From positions 1 to 64,000 of the forward strand of contig CALATF010000052.1 in assembly GCA_937891595.1 (NCBI GenBank): 64,000 nt of DNA, given 5' to 3'. Position numbers and translations under genes: made by a program. Below, one piece after another: positions 56,874 through 64,000 of the stretch (position 1 is the first letter of the stretch; each line of letters starts with the position of its first letter). The stretch is from an uncultured Clostridia bacterium. Lineage in GTDB: Bacteria > Bacillota > Clostridia > Christensenellales > UBA1242. A model generated the notes under the pieces. That model was not told where the DNA came from. It saw only the letters and a program-made list of their open reading frames with translations, and made no database searches.

Positions 56874-57824
56874 TTAATCCTTTTTTAAAAACTTTTTTAT
56901 TGTTTTTATAATTTCTTTAACAGGTAAAGTTGTTTCAAATCCTGCTTCTTTTTTATGTCCACCACCACCAAATAACTCAGCAATTTTGTCTGCATTTTCA
57001 TCATAGTTTGTCATAATTTTTGCAGTAATATTTTTATTTTGCTTAATTAAAACAACAAAAACATTAATATCAACAATCTTTCTTAATTCTTCTGCAATAT
57101 GTTTAAAAACAAAGTTTTTAGTTATAAATTTATATTCGTCTTCTTTTTTATCCACAACAACATAATAACAGCCGTCAAAAGATAATTCGTTAATTGCTTT
57201 AGCAAGAGCCTTTGCTTCGTAAATAGATGTTTCAAAAAGTGTTTTTTTAGTAATGTTAATATAGTCTATTTCATTATTTATAAGTGTTTGAGCTATGCCG
57301 AAAGTTTTGTTAGAAATTCTTCTAGTAAAGCCGTTTGTATCAGTTAAAATTCCTGCATATAAACAGCGACATATTTTTTTTGTTAAATACTTTTCACCAT
57401 TCAAAACAATTAGATTATAAATCATTTCGCAAGTAGAACTTATCCCTGGCTTAGATAAAATATAATTAGATTGTTTTTTGTTGTTTTGGTGATGGTCTAT
57501 ATTAATAGTAAGTTGAGCATTTTCAAAATATTTTTCGTAAATACCAAGTCTATTTTTAGTGCTAACATCTAGCGAAATAAACACATATTTTTCTTCATTT
57601 ATTTTGTCAACTATAAAATTATAATCATCTAACCATTTAATAATATCCCTATCTTCAGTAGGCAACAAAACGTAAGCCCTTTTTCCTATTGTGTTCAAAT
57701 ATTCTGCAAGTGCAATGCATGAGCATACAGAGTCTTGATCAGGAGTAATGTGGCCTGCCAAGTAAATAGGAGTAGTGCTAGATAATGTTTTTATTAATTT
57801 GTTTATTTTTTTATATTCTTTCAA
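56874..57824 (-). CDS. DHH-family phosphoesterase (NrnA-like)
   Basis: 316 residues. The DHH domain has GHITPDQDSVCSCIALAEYL near residue 20 (metal-binding His and Asp; NrnA has PDGDA), FISLDVS near 84, and the name-giving NIDHHQNN near 109. The DHHA1 part ends with ELFGGGGHKKEAGFE near 290. Relatives hydrolyse nanoRNA, pAp or cyclic dinucleotide products with manganese. The gene starts 2 bases after the RelA/SpoT-cytidylyltransferase gene, so the two are almost surely translated from one message. Consuming a nucleotide made by its partner is an attractive but unproven role. Confidence 0.85.
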   Translation of the reverse strand: MKEYKKINKLIKTLSSTTPIYLAGHITPDQDSVCSCIALAEYLNTIGKRAYVLLPTEDRDIIKWLDDYNFIVDKINEEKYVFISLDVSTKNRLGIYEKYFENAQLTINIDHHQNNKKQSNYILSKPGISSTCEMIYNLIVLNGEKYLTKKICRCLYAGILTDTNGFTRRISNKTFGIAQTLINNEIDYINITKKTLFETSIYEAKALAKAINELSFDGCYYVVVDKKEDEYKFITKNFVFKHIAEELRKIVDINVFVVLIKQNKNITAKIMTNYDENADKIAELFGGGGHKKEAGFETTLPVKEIIKTIKKFLKKD

Positions 57825-57826
57825 TT

Positions 57827-59635
57827 TTACACCCCAAAATCTATAACCTCACAAGGGTTAATATCATTTAATCTTTCAAGCCCTTTTTGCCTATAGTTAG
57901 TACTAGAATTATCGTTCTTTTCTCTTGGCAAACTAATTAAATTAATGTCTGAATAATTTAGTTTTAGATTAGATAATTCTTTTAAACTACTTTCAGGTTT
58001 ACATTCTGGCCTTTCAACCCAGTCAGAACCAAGAAAAATTGCTGTTTTTCCGCCTTTTTTATTAACATTATCTAAATGCTTTAAAATTTCAATAGGTGGT
58101 AAAATATCGCAATCTGTTTTTACAACCTTATCTGTATTTCTTAGCGAATATAAAATATATTTTCTTTCGTTACAACTAAGAACAGGAGCTTTGCCTTTAA
58201 CTAGCATACTATACTCGTCTGTTTTAACCCCAACAATAAGTGTTTTACATAAATCTGATGCCTGTTTAATGTATGTTATATGCCCGGGATGTAGCATATC
58301 AAATACTCCAGGTAAATAACCAACATCATAAACTGTATTTGGTTGATTATACAAAAATAGAGGAGCTATTTCATTTTTCAATTTAATTTGAGCAGATAAA
58401 TCTATTCTTGTTGTAGCCGAAACATTAGTCATCAATTCTAAAGCTTCACGACGTTGAATGGTAGAGTACATAGGGGGTCTTCCGGTTACAAGTTCAACAA
58501 GTTCTTTGTTATAAACAGCCACTTCAACGTGTTTGTAACTTTCGCTAAGTTTCTTAATAAGTTCCAAATCTTTTTTTCTTAGCAAATCGAAAATTCCACT
58601 TAAAACACATGTGGTTAGTCGAAAGTTTCCTGCAATAAGTTTTCTTATTTTATCAAATTCGTCATAACGCATGTCTGCAATTTTATCTACAGTTCTTCTA
58701 AAAACTTCAACTACTTTTAAATTTTGGTCCTTAAGTTGAATTTGTTTTTTAGTATAGTTAAAAACACGCTCTATTTCGCATTCAATTAATTTATTATTTA
58801 ATACAGTTTCTTTAAGTGCAAGATTTTTGTATATTTTATCTTCGTTTTTTAAAATAAATGAAGAAATAGCATAAGTTACGCAAGCGTCTTGATAAATTTT
58901 TGGATATTTATTAAAAATGTCTAAATTTCTATTAAAAATATTTTCAATGTCTTTTTGATTTTGCGATATTTCCTTGTTAGACATTATATTTTTGTTTAAT
59001 TGCAAGTGGGCAAGAGCTTCAAAATAAGGGAATAAGCATGCCGAGATATATGATTTTTCACTTTCATCTATTAATAACTGAGATTTATAAACAGGTGCGT
59101 GTGTTGCAAAATGTGCGATATATTGTTCTCTTGTTTTAACTTGAATTTCAATGGGATAACCATTTAAAACAATGTTAGCCCTAACATTTTTATAGCCATT
59201 GCATGTTTGATAGCCTTTATTAGAAGGCGGGTCATATGCAGGAAAAGATTGTGCGTCTAAACCTTTATCTTTAATAAAATCATCTTTCCTATAATCATGA
59301 AAAAGGTTTCTAGAAAAAGGGTTTTTATTATTGCTATATGTTTTTGTTATATAATTTAATACAAAGTCAACGTCTTGGTTTGTTTTAACAACAACCATAA
59401 GGCCTATAATATCTTTCATTCTTGCCCAGCTAACATTGTACTTATTGTCTGAAGAAAATTTTCTTAAAGCAGATAACGGAGCTTTAATCCTTTCTGTTAC
59501 AAAAACATAATCTAGTGGCAAATTTTCGAAGTTCGACTTTAAAGAAATAACCATTGAATGCACATTTTCGTCATCATTAGCTATTCTAATTTTTTCTAGT
59601 AGTTGTCTAGCTACATCTAAATTTGGTTCGTTCAT
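57827..59635 (-). CDS. RelA/SpoT-type synthetase fused to tandem nucleotidylyltransferase domains
   Basis: 602 residues. (1) Residues about 40-190: RelA/SpoT synthetase fold, with ERIKAP (48-53), DIIGL (Asp75), NGYKNVR (146-152), IEIQVKT (Glu163) and THAPVYK (178-184). The catalytic Asp and Glu are kept; the usual His after the Tyr is not. (2) 190-335: helical linker. (3) 341-415: a nucleotidylyltransferase-like segment, VLSGIFDLLRKKDLELI, where HxGH is lost. (4) 436-575: an intact TagD-like domain, GVFDMLHPGHITYIKQ (HPGH at 449-452), KTDEY and FLGSDW (534-539). A DHH phosphoesterase gene follows 2 bases on. Products are unknown; a (p)ppGpp-like nucleotide plus a CTP-derived activated alcohol is inferred. 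Confidence 0.75.
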   Translation of the reverse strand: MNEPNLDVARQLLEKIRIANDDENVHSMVISLKSNFENLPLDYVFVTERIKAPLSALRKFSSDNKYNVSWARMKDIIGLMVVVKTNQDVDFVLNYITKTYSNNKNPFSRNLFHDYRKDDFIKDKGLDAQSFPAYDPPSNKGYQTCNGYKNVRANIVLNGYPIEIQVKTREQYIAHFATHAPVYKSQLLIDESEKSYISACLFPYFEALAHLQLNKNIMSNKEISQNQKDIENIFNRNLDIFNKYPKIYQDACVTYAISSFILKNEDKIYKNLALKETVLNNKLIECEIERVFNYTKKQIQLKDQNLKVVEVFRRTVDKIADMRYDEFDKIRKLIAGNFRLTTCVLSGIFDLLRKKDLELIKKLSESYKHVEVAVYNKELVELVTGRPPMYSTIQRREALELMTNVSATTRIDLSAQIKLKNEIAPLFLYNQPNTVYDVGYLPGVFDMLHPGHITYIKQASDLCKTLIVGVKTDEYSMLVKGKAPVLSCNERKYILYSLRNTDKVVKTDCDILPPIEILKHLDNVNKKGGKTAIFLGSDWVERPECKPESSLKELSNLKLNYSDINLISLPREKNDNSSTNYRQKGLERLNDINPCEVIDFGV

Positions 59636-59833
59636 AATTTCACCACAAATAGTAAATTAGTTGAATAATACAACTTTATGTATTTAATTATAAAATATTT
59701 TAATTTTATAGTCAATTTTAATAATTAATCAAACCAGCAATTAATTTAAAAAAACATATATAGCTGTTGTTTGACTTTTTTATATAAAAAAAATAATATA
59801 TTAATGAAGAATATAAAATTTAGGGGTATTATT

Positions 59834-60664
59834 ATGAGTGTAGGAATTAATACAAACATTGAATATGGTCTTGATACACAACAACTTTATCAAGCTATGC
59901 TTGATGCTGGCTTTAATAATATAATGATTGCTTTTAAAGAAACAGATATAGAACAATCTATTACCATTGCCAAAGAAATGGGATTAAATATTCCTTATGT
60001 TCATTTGTCATGCAGAGAAGCAAACTCTTTTTGGGTAGAAAGCCCTTTAAATGTAAAATATATTAATAAACTTAAAAATGAAATTGATATTTGCAGTAAA
60101 TACAAAATTCCTATAGCAATAATTCATCCTAATGCGGGCAATCCTAATTCAAAAGCTGTAGGAGTAAATGAAAAAGGTTTAAAATCTATATTAGAAATTG
60201 TTAACTATGCAAATAGTAAGAATGTTAAATTAGCCTTAGAAAATGTAGATGAAGATAGTTTAGAATACTTAAATTATATTTTTGATAATATAAAAAAAGA
60301 AGAATTAGGCTTTTGTTATGATGCGGGGCATCACAACTTATATTACCCAAACATTGATATTTTAGGTAAATATTCAGATAGGGTAATAGCCATTCATTTG
60401 CACGATAATTATATGAACTATCAAAAATTTGATGACTATACAAAAGATGTTCATTTACTTCCTTTTGATGGCAAATTAAATTATGAAGAAATTTGCAGTA
60501 AAATAGCTTCCTCAAGTTATAATAATGTTATTATGCTTGAAGTAAATAGAAAAAACTGGGGTAACCCAGAAAAATATCTTTCATTTACATTAGAAGAATT
60601 TATTAAAGAAGCAAAATTAAGGGCAGATAAAGTTGAAAAAATGATAACAAAAAAGCAATCTTAG
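59834..60664 (+). CDS. TIM-barrel sugar phosphate isomerase/epimerase
   Basis: 276 residues from the ATG at 59834, which follows TAGGGG by 7 bases; a frame from 59771 has no such site. It is an AP-endonuclease-2/xylose-isomerase-type barrel. Probable metal ligands are in KLALENVDED (Glu near 131), GFCYDAGHHN (Asp and His near 160), AIHLHDN (His near 190) and VIMLEVNRKN (Glu near 235). Such enzymes isomerise or epimerise sugars such as inosose or tagatose, but specificity is not visible. It is divergent from the RelA-fusion gene and ends at a terminator. Confidence 0.8.
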   Translation: MSVGINTNIEYGLDTQQLYQAMLDAGFNNIMIAFKETDIEQSITIAKEMGLNIPYVHLSCREANSFWVESPLNVKYINKLKNEIDICSKYKIPIAIIHPNAGNPNSKAVGVNEKGLKSILEIVNYANSKNVKLALENVDEDSLEYLNYIFDNIKKEELGFCYDAGHHNLYYPNIDILGKYSDRVIAIHLHDNYMNYQKFDDYTKDVHLLPFDGKLNYEEICSKIASSSYNNVIMLEVNRKNWGNPEKYLSFTLEEFIKEAKLRADKVEKMITKKQS

Positions 60665-60679
60665 TATAGATTGCTTTTT
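60649..60679. terminator. Bidirectional intrinsic terminator
   Basis: AAAAAGCAATC pairs with GATTGCTTTTT, overlapping the end of the isomerase gene and 5 bases before the convergent toxin gene end. Confidence 0.75.
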
Positions 60680-60683
60680 ATTT

Positions 60684-61706
60684 TTATTCAGGGTTTGTTG
60701 CATAATCTTGCCCGTTATTTTCAACTAAAACTTGTAAACTAATAAGTTGTTCATAAATTTCAGGTGTTAAGTATGGGCTTTCAAAAGCTTCACTCATTTT
60801 TTCTTTGTATGTTGATTTAAAAACATCTCTATCTTCTTCTCTTGCAGCAAACAAAGCTTCTTTAACATTATCAAAGCCAGCCATATCTTCTTCAGTTGAT
60901 ATATTAGTGCTAGAAGCAATAACTGCTAAATTTTCAGGATTGTCATAATTTATTTCTGTAAAAACTTTTATAGGCTGAACAGGAGTTGGCCCTCTTCTAA
61001 ATACTTGCAAAACATCATAACACCCTTTTTTTTCTATGCATTCGAGAGTTCCCGGCATGCCTTTATAAATGTTATCGTGGTCGGACACTGTTACATATCT
61101 GCAGTAACCAGTATGTTCAATTTCACCCAGACATCTTGAAGCCATAGATAATCTACTATTAGCTTGGTCAACACCTAGTGCAGATACAACAATAGAATAG
61201 CCGTTTTCTCTAAGCATAGGAATACCGTCATTTGCTATGCGGTCATTTTTAAATGTTTGATGGAAAATTAAGTTGTAGCCTTGTTCAGCAATATATTTTA
61301 ACAATTTACCCGTTAGTGGGTTTGTTAGCTGATTAGTTACTTGAATATATTCCTTAGGGTATTCAACTGAAAGTTGTTCTCCATTTGGGTAATATTGTCT
61401 AAGAGGGTCGTCTTCTAAGATAATAACATTACCATCAGGAAACATCCCTTTTGTGTAAGAAATAACACCGCTTTTTCCTGCACCAGATTGCCCACCTACA
61501 AGTACACATACTGGGTTTTTAACAGGTGTTTTACCATAAGTAAGAATTTCTTGAGCACGCAAGAAAGCTATCTCTTTAGCTTTATCTGAAATAGGATATT
61601 TATCTAAAATTTCTTGGTCTACAGATGGAGCTTTTTGAGACAGTAAAACGGCTAATTTTTTAGTTTCTTCTGAAACAGGATATTTATCAAAAAAATTATC
61701 TACCAT
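60684..61706 (-). CDS. Zeta-toxin-family kinase
   Basis: 340 residues. The kinase core has CVLVGGQSGAGKSGVISY near residue 68 (Walker A), VIILEDDPLRQYYPNGEQ near 95, and FHQTFKNDRIANDGIPMLRENGYSIVV near 150, matching the zeta/PezT pattern in which a UDP-sugar is phosphorylated and cell-wall synthesis stops. The N-terminus carries two similar units, FDKYPVSEETKKLAVLLSQKA and LDKYPISDKAKEIAFLRAQEI. It overlaps the preceding small gene by 11 bases, the arrangement of an antitoxin-toxin pair. Toxicity is inferred from family. Confidence 0.8.
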   Translation of the reverse strand: MVDNFFDKYPVSEETKKLAVLLSQKAPSVDQEILDKYPISDKAKEIAFLRAQEILTYGKTPVKNPVCVLVGGQSGAGKSGVISYTKGMFPDGNVIILEDDPLRQYYPNGEQLSVEYPKEYIQVTNQLTNPLTGKLLKYIAEQGYNLIFHQTFKNDRIANDGIPMLRENGYSIVVSALGVDQANSRLSMASRCLGEIEHTGYCRYVTVSDHDNIYKGMPGTLECIEKKGCYDVLQVFRRGPTPVQPIKVFTEINYDNPENLAVIASSTNISTEEDMAGFDNVKEALFAAREEDRDVFKSTYKEKMSEAFESPYLTPEIYEQLISLQVLVENNGQDYATNPE

Positions 61707-61902
61707 ACTTCACCTTATTTGTTTTTGAAACCCTTAGCACATGGTTAATAGCTTCTAAATCATAATTTTCAATTCTTTCTTTTAATTTAATTAATTGAAC
61801 AAGTTCTTTATCTTTTGTGGTTAACTTAAGAACAGTAACAGCTTTAGCAATTTTACTAGAAATAATATCTTTTGCTACTTCAAGTTTAATATTGTCTTCC
61901 AT
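61696..61902 (-). CDS. Putative antitoxin of the zeta-toxin pair
   Basis: 68 residues, probably all helical: EVAKDIISSKIAKAVTVLKLTTKDKELVQLIKLKERIENYDLEAINHVLRV. No helix-turn-helix is visible, unlike PezA, so it looks more like an epsilon-type or small helical antitoxin that binds the kinase. AAAAGGAG precedes the ATG. It overlaps the toxin gene by 11 bases and is preceded by a consensus promoter and a terminator-like hairpin in the leader. The antitoxin role rests on position. Confidence 0.6.
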   Translation of the reverse strand: MEDNIKLEVAKDIISSKIAKAVTVLKLTTKDKELVQLIKLKERIENYDLEAINHVLRVSKTNKVKYGR

Positions 61903-61929
61903 AAACCACTCCTTTTAAGTTAGTTACAT

Positions 61930-61968
61930 AAAAAAAGGAAATTTAGCTAATAAATAGCTTAGATTTCC
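61930..61968 (-). terminator. Terminator-like hairpin in the toxin-antitoxin leader
   Basis: On the minus strand GGAAATCTAAGCTA pairs with TAGCTAAATTTCC (one bulge, one mismatch) around TTTAT and ends in seven T, 28 bases before the antitoxin ATG and downstream of its promoter. No upstream minus-strand gene needs termination here, so it may attenuate the operon. Confidence 0.65.
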
Positions 61969-62017
61969 AAACAAAATTAAAAAAAATCAGGTACGTTTTT
62001 CATATATTTACATAATA

Positions 62018-62040
62018 ATACATAATATTTGGTTTGTCAA
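62018..62040 (-). promoter_or_regulatory. Consensus promoter of the toxin-antitoxin operon
   Basis: Minus strand -35 TTGACA (62035-62040), 17-base spacer, -10 TATTAT (62012-62017). Transcription should start near 62005, giving a leader of about 100 bases that contains the hairpin at 61930-61968. Confidence 0.7.
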
Positions 62041-62234
62041 TTTAAAATATTTTTTAAATAGCATATTTAAAATTATATTGTGCAAAAAACATATAAATAT
62101 AAAGTATTTATTTGTTTTAATTTTACATTTTTATTTATGGTGGTATAATTATGATGTTATAAAAATTTTGTCGATATTTGTAAATAAAAAATAAATATTA
62201 TTTGTTTATTATTAACTTTAACTAGGAGACTTAC

Positions 62235-62993
62235 ATGAAAAACACAGACGATAAAAAAATTGTAAAAAAACGCAAATGGTGGTTTAGAGCTTTAAAAAAT
62301 ATAATGAAAATTAGGTATAAAAAACCTCAATTTATTTATCTTGGCGATGAGTTTAAAAATGGTTGTATAATATTAAGTAACCATGAAGGAACAGATGCTC
62401 CTATGTCACTTGAAATTTGGAACGATAGCCCTATAAGAATGTGGGGTGCGCATGAAATGAACTCTGGGCTTATAAAAATGTATAAATATCAAACTCGCGT
62501 TTATTATCATGAAAAGAAAGGTTGGAATTTGCATTTAGCAAGATTGTTTTGTTTAATAGCAACGCCACTTACAAACATGTTTTACAAAGGTTTAAATTTA
62601 ATTTCAACATATAGGGATAACAGATTAATTAAAACCATAAAAGAAAGTATTCAATCTTTAAAAAATGGTGAAAATATTGTTATTTATCCAGAGCAATCTG
62701 ATGACGGATATCTATCTGAATTAAAAGGTTTCCACGCTGGATTTGTTGTTCTTGCAGAAACTTGTTTAAGGCGTGGTTTAGATATTCCTATTTACATAAC
62801 TTATTTTAAGAAAAAAGAATGTCAATATATAATAGATAAGCCTGTAATGTATTCACAAATAGCAAAAGAATATAAAACTAAAGAAGAAATTACAAAAGCT
62901 TTATGTCAAAGATGTAATGAACTTGGAAAAATGCAGTTTGAAAAAGTTGTTGACAAAGCAACTGAACAAGAAGAAAGAGAAGTTACAGCCTAG
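62235..62993 (+). CDS. PlsC-like acyltransferase
   Basis: 252 residues. Features of the 1-acylglycerol-phosphate acyltransferase fold: CIILSNHEGTDAPMSLEIW near residue 47, GLNLISTYRDNRLIKTIKESIQSLKNGENIVIYPEQSDDGYLSELKGFHAGFVVLAE near 130-175. The HX4D catalytic pair is HEGTD here, one residue shorter than normal, and the FPEGT motif is YPEQSD. It has no long membrane anchor. It probably transfers an acyl group from ACP or CoA to a membrane lipid precursor, but changed motifs leave room for doubt. CTAGGAG precedes the ATG. Confidence 0.65.
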   Translation: MKNTDDKKIVKKRKWWFRALKNIMKIRYKKPQFIYLGDEFKNGCIILSNHEGTDAPMSLEIWNDSPIRMWGAHEMNSGLIKMYKYQTRVYYHEKKGWNLHLARLFCLIATPLTNMFYKGLNLISTYRDNRLIKTIKESIQSLKNGENIVIYPEQSDDGYLSELKGFHAGFVVLAETCLRRGLDIPIYITYFKKKECQYIIDKPVMYSQIAKEYKTKEEITKALCQRCNELGKMQFEKVVDKATEQEEREVTA

Positions 62994-63006
62994 TTGTTTT
63001 TTAAAT

Positions 63007-63037
63007 TAAAAGCAAGCAGCGATGTGCTTGCTTTTTT
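63007..63037 (+). terminator. Intrinsic terminator of the acyltransferase gene
   Basis: AAAGCAAGCA pairs with TGCTTGCTTT around a 6-base loop, with T6 following, 14 bases after the stop. Confidence 0.85.
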
Positions 63038-63072
63038 GTATTTTGTAGTATATAAAGTTTTGGTCTATAAAT

Positions 63073-63103
63073 AATAAAACCGCCTTTTGTTAGCGGTTTT
63101 ATT
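63073..63103. terminator. Intrinsic terminator of pheA
   Basis: AATAAAACCGC pairs with GCGGTTTTATT around a 9-base loop, 40 bases beyond the pheA stop on the minus strand. Confidence 0.7.
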
Positions 63104-63142
63104 TAAAAAATTTTAATAAATTTAAATTTTTATTTATAATTT

Positions 63143-64000
63143 TTATTTTGTATGGTAACAACCAACAACTTTTAAGTTGTCACAATATGTTTCTAATTCT
63201 TTGAACATTTTGTTACCTTTTTCGCAATTAACGTTGCCTTCAATTTCAATGTAAAAATAATAATTCCAAATTAATTCTTTCATAGGACGGCTTCGTAAAC
63301 TTATCATATTATACTCATAACTACCTATTATGTTTAAAGTTTTTGCCAGTGCTCCAGCTTCATTTTTTACAGTAAACATTATTATTGAATGCTCGCTATC
63401 TTTTTTGTTAGGGCGGGCATTATTTTTACATCTAGTAAAAGCTCCAAACCTTGTAGTGTTATTATTACTTGTATTAATTTTTGTATCTAAAATTTCAAGA
63501 TTATAAAGTTTTGCGTTTTCACTTGAAGCAATAGCTCCTAAATGAATATCATTACCTTCAGCAACTAATTTAGCAGCAATAGCTGTATTTTGTGCTTCTA
63601 ATGTTTTTAAATTATTATTAGATAGGTAATCATAACATTGAGACAATGCTTGTGGGTGGCTAATAACTTTTTCAATATCAGTTTTTTTACTACCTTTCTT
63701 GCCTAATAAGTTGTGAACAACTTCAAGGTCGTATACTTGGTTAACAAAAAGAGAGCCCGAAAACATTAAATCCATAACGTGTCCAACGTCCCCGGCATAG
63801 CTGTTTTCAAGTGGTAAAACACATATATCGCAGTCCCCATTTTCAACAGCTTTATATGCTTTTGCAAAATCACCATAAGAATAATAATTAGCTTGAGGAA
63901 ACATCTTCTTTGAAGCTATGTGAGCAAAAGCTCCCTCAACACCGCTATAAGCTATCTTTAAACCTTTTGTTAAACGACTTTGATAATTTTTTGATAATTC
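63143..64000 (-). CDS. pheA: Prephenate dehydratase (P-protein), C-terminal part
   Basis: Partial: the frame stays open to the right edge, so the ATG at 63904 is internal. The dehydratase domain begins KIAYSGVEGAFAHIASKKMFPQA within 63880-63960. It continues with VLPLENSYAGDVGHVMDLMF, SHPQALSQC, and the catalytic NNTTRFGAFTR near the middle. An ACT domain follows with IMFTVKNEAGALAKTLNIIGSYEYNMISLRSRP, which mediates phenylalanine feedback. Upstream residues ELSKNYQSRL look like the end of a chorismate mutase domain, so the full protein is probably a bifunctional P-protein making phenylpyruvate for phenylalanine synthesis. Confidence 0.92.
   Translation of the reverse strand, partial: ELSKNYQSRLTKGLKIAYSGVEGAFAHIASKKMFPQANYYSYGDFAKAYKAVENGDCDICVLPLENSYAGDVGHVMDLMFSGSLFVNQVYDLEVVHNLLGKKGSKKTDIEKVISHPQALSQCYDYLSNNNLKTLEAQNTAIAAKLVAEGNDIHLGAIASSENAKLYNLEILDTKINTSNNNTTRFGAFTRCKNNARPNKKDSEHSIIMFTVKNEAGALAKTLNIIGSYEYNMISLRSRPMKELIWNYYFYIEIEGNVNCEKGNKMFKELETYCDNLKVVGCYHTK

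Overview
The window reads as a chromosomal segment from a very AT-rich, low-GC Gram-positive bacterium, probably an uncultured gut Clostridia-type Firmicute. The evidence is Firmicute-style gene content around the replication origin (jag, yidC, rnpA, rpmH, dnaN, dnaA, recF, gyrB, gyrA), parS sites of the Bacillus type, a yabP-yabQ-divIC cluster that in spore formers serves spore cortex formation and division, and strong AGGAGG-like ribosome binding sites. No genus is claimed. The first ~480 bases differ: higher GC, a pepE start, a Bacteroidales-type acyl carrier protein start and a TAnnTTTG promoter element. They join in frame to an AT-rich cysteine-peptidase-like tail, so the left edge is most likely an assembly chimera.

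Layout. 1-950: chimeric edge. 965-5100: nitroreductase, tRNA-Gly(CCC), a membrane protein, folD, a secreted protein and a decayed gene fragment. 5108-9011: an orphan gene, a 731-residue very basic orphan protein and a short-chain dehydrogenase. 9169-20058: ychF, a beta-helix lipoprotein divergent from a small XRE regulator across a shared dyad, gap, an M29 aminopeptidase, a degenerate glycosyltransferase, fba, a Nudix hydrolase and ftsH. 20074-21007: a parS cluster. 21008-30360, all leftward: parB, parA, rsmG, mnmG, a histidine phosphatase, mnmE, jag, yidC, yidD, rnpA, rpmH. 30361-37098: the origin region, with an orphan gene, dnaN and dnaA (leftward), then recF (rightward). 37099-43931, rightward: gyrB, a MazG-like gene, a small nucleosidase-like gene, gyrA, yabP, yabQ, divIC and a small membrane protein. 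43988-64000, mixed strands: an MFS transporter, queH, a P-type ATPase, a TtcA-like thiolase, TetR, pyk, membrane proteins, tRNA-Val(GAC), an ABC exporter, a DHH phosphoesterase with a RelA/SpoT-cytidylyltransferase fusion, a TIM-barrel isomerase, a zeta-toxin pair, an acyltransferase and pheA.

How it works together. Gene orientation flips between dnaA and recF, as expected close to a bidirectional origin. The dnaA-dnaN pair is reversed relative to recF-gyrB-gyrA compared with the usual Firmicute order. Canonical DnaA boxes lie between rpmH and dnaN and between dnaN and dnaA. ParA, ParB and four parS sites form the segregation module, and the parS beside parB also has the form of an intrinsic terminator.

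The most unusual gene is the 602-residue protein at 57827-59635. It carries a RelA/SpoT-type nucleotide synthetase domain, a helical linker, a degenerate nucleotidylyltransferase domain and an intact TagD-like cytidylyltransferase domain, and it sits 2 bases from a DHH phosphoesterase gene. A second recurring signal is that several genes lack a Shine-Dalgarno sequence and have a sigma-A -10 hexamer 6 or 7 bases before the ATG, which points to leaderless mRNAs. Calls rest on reading motifs by eye; no database search was run.
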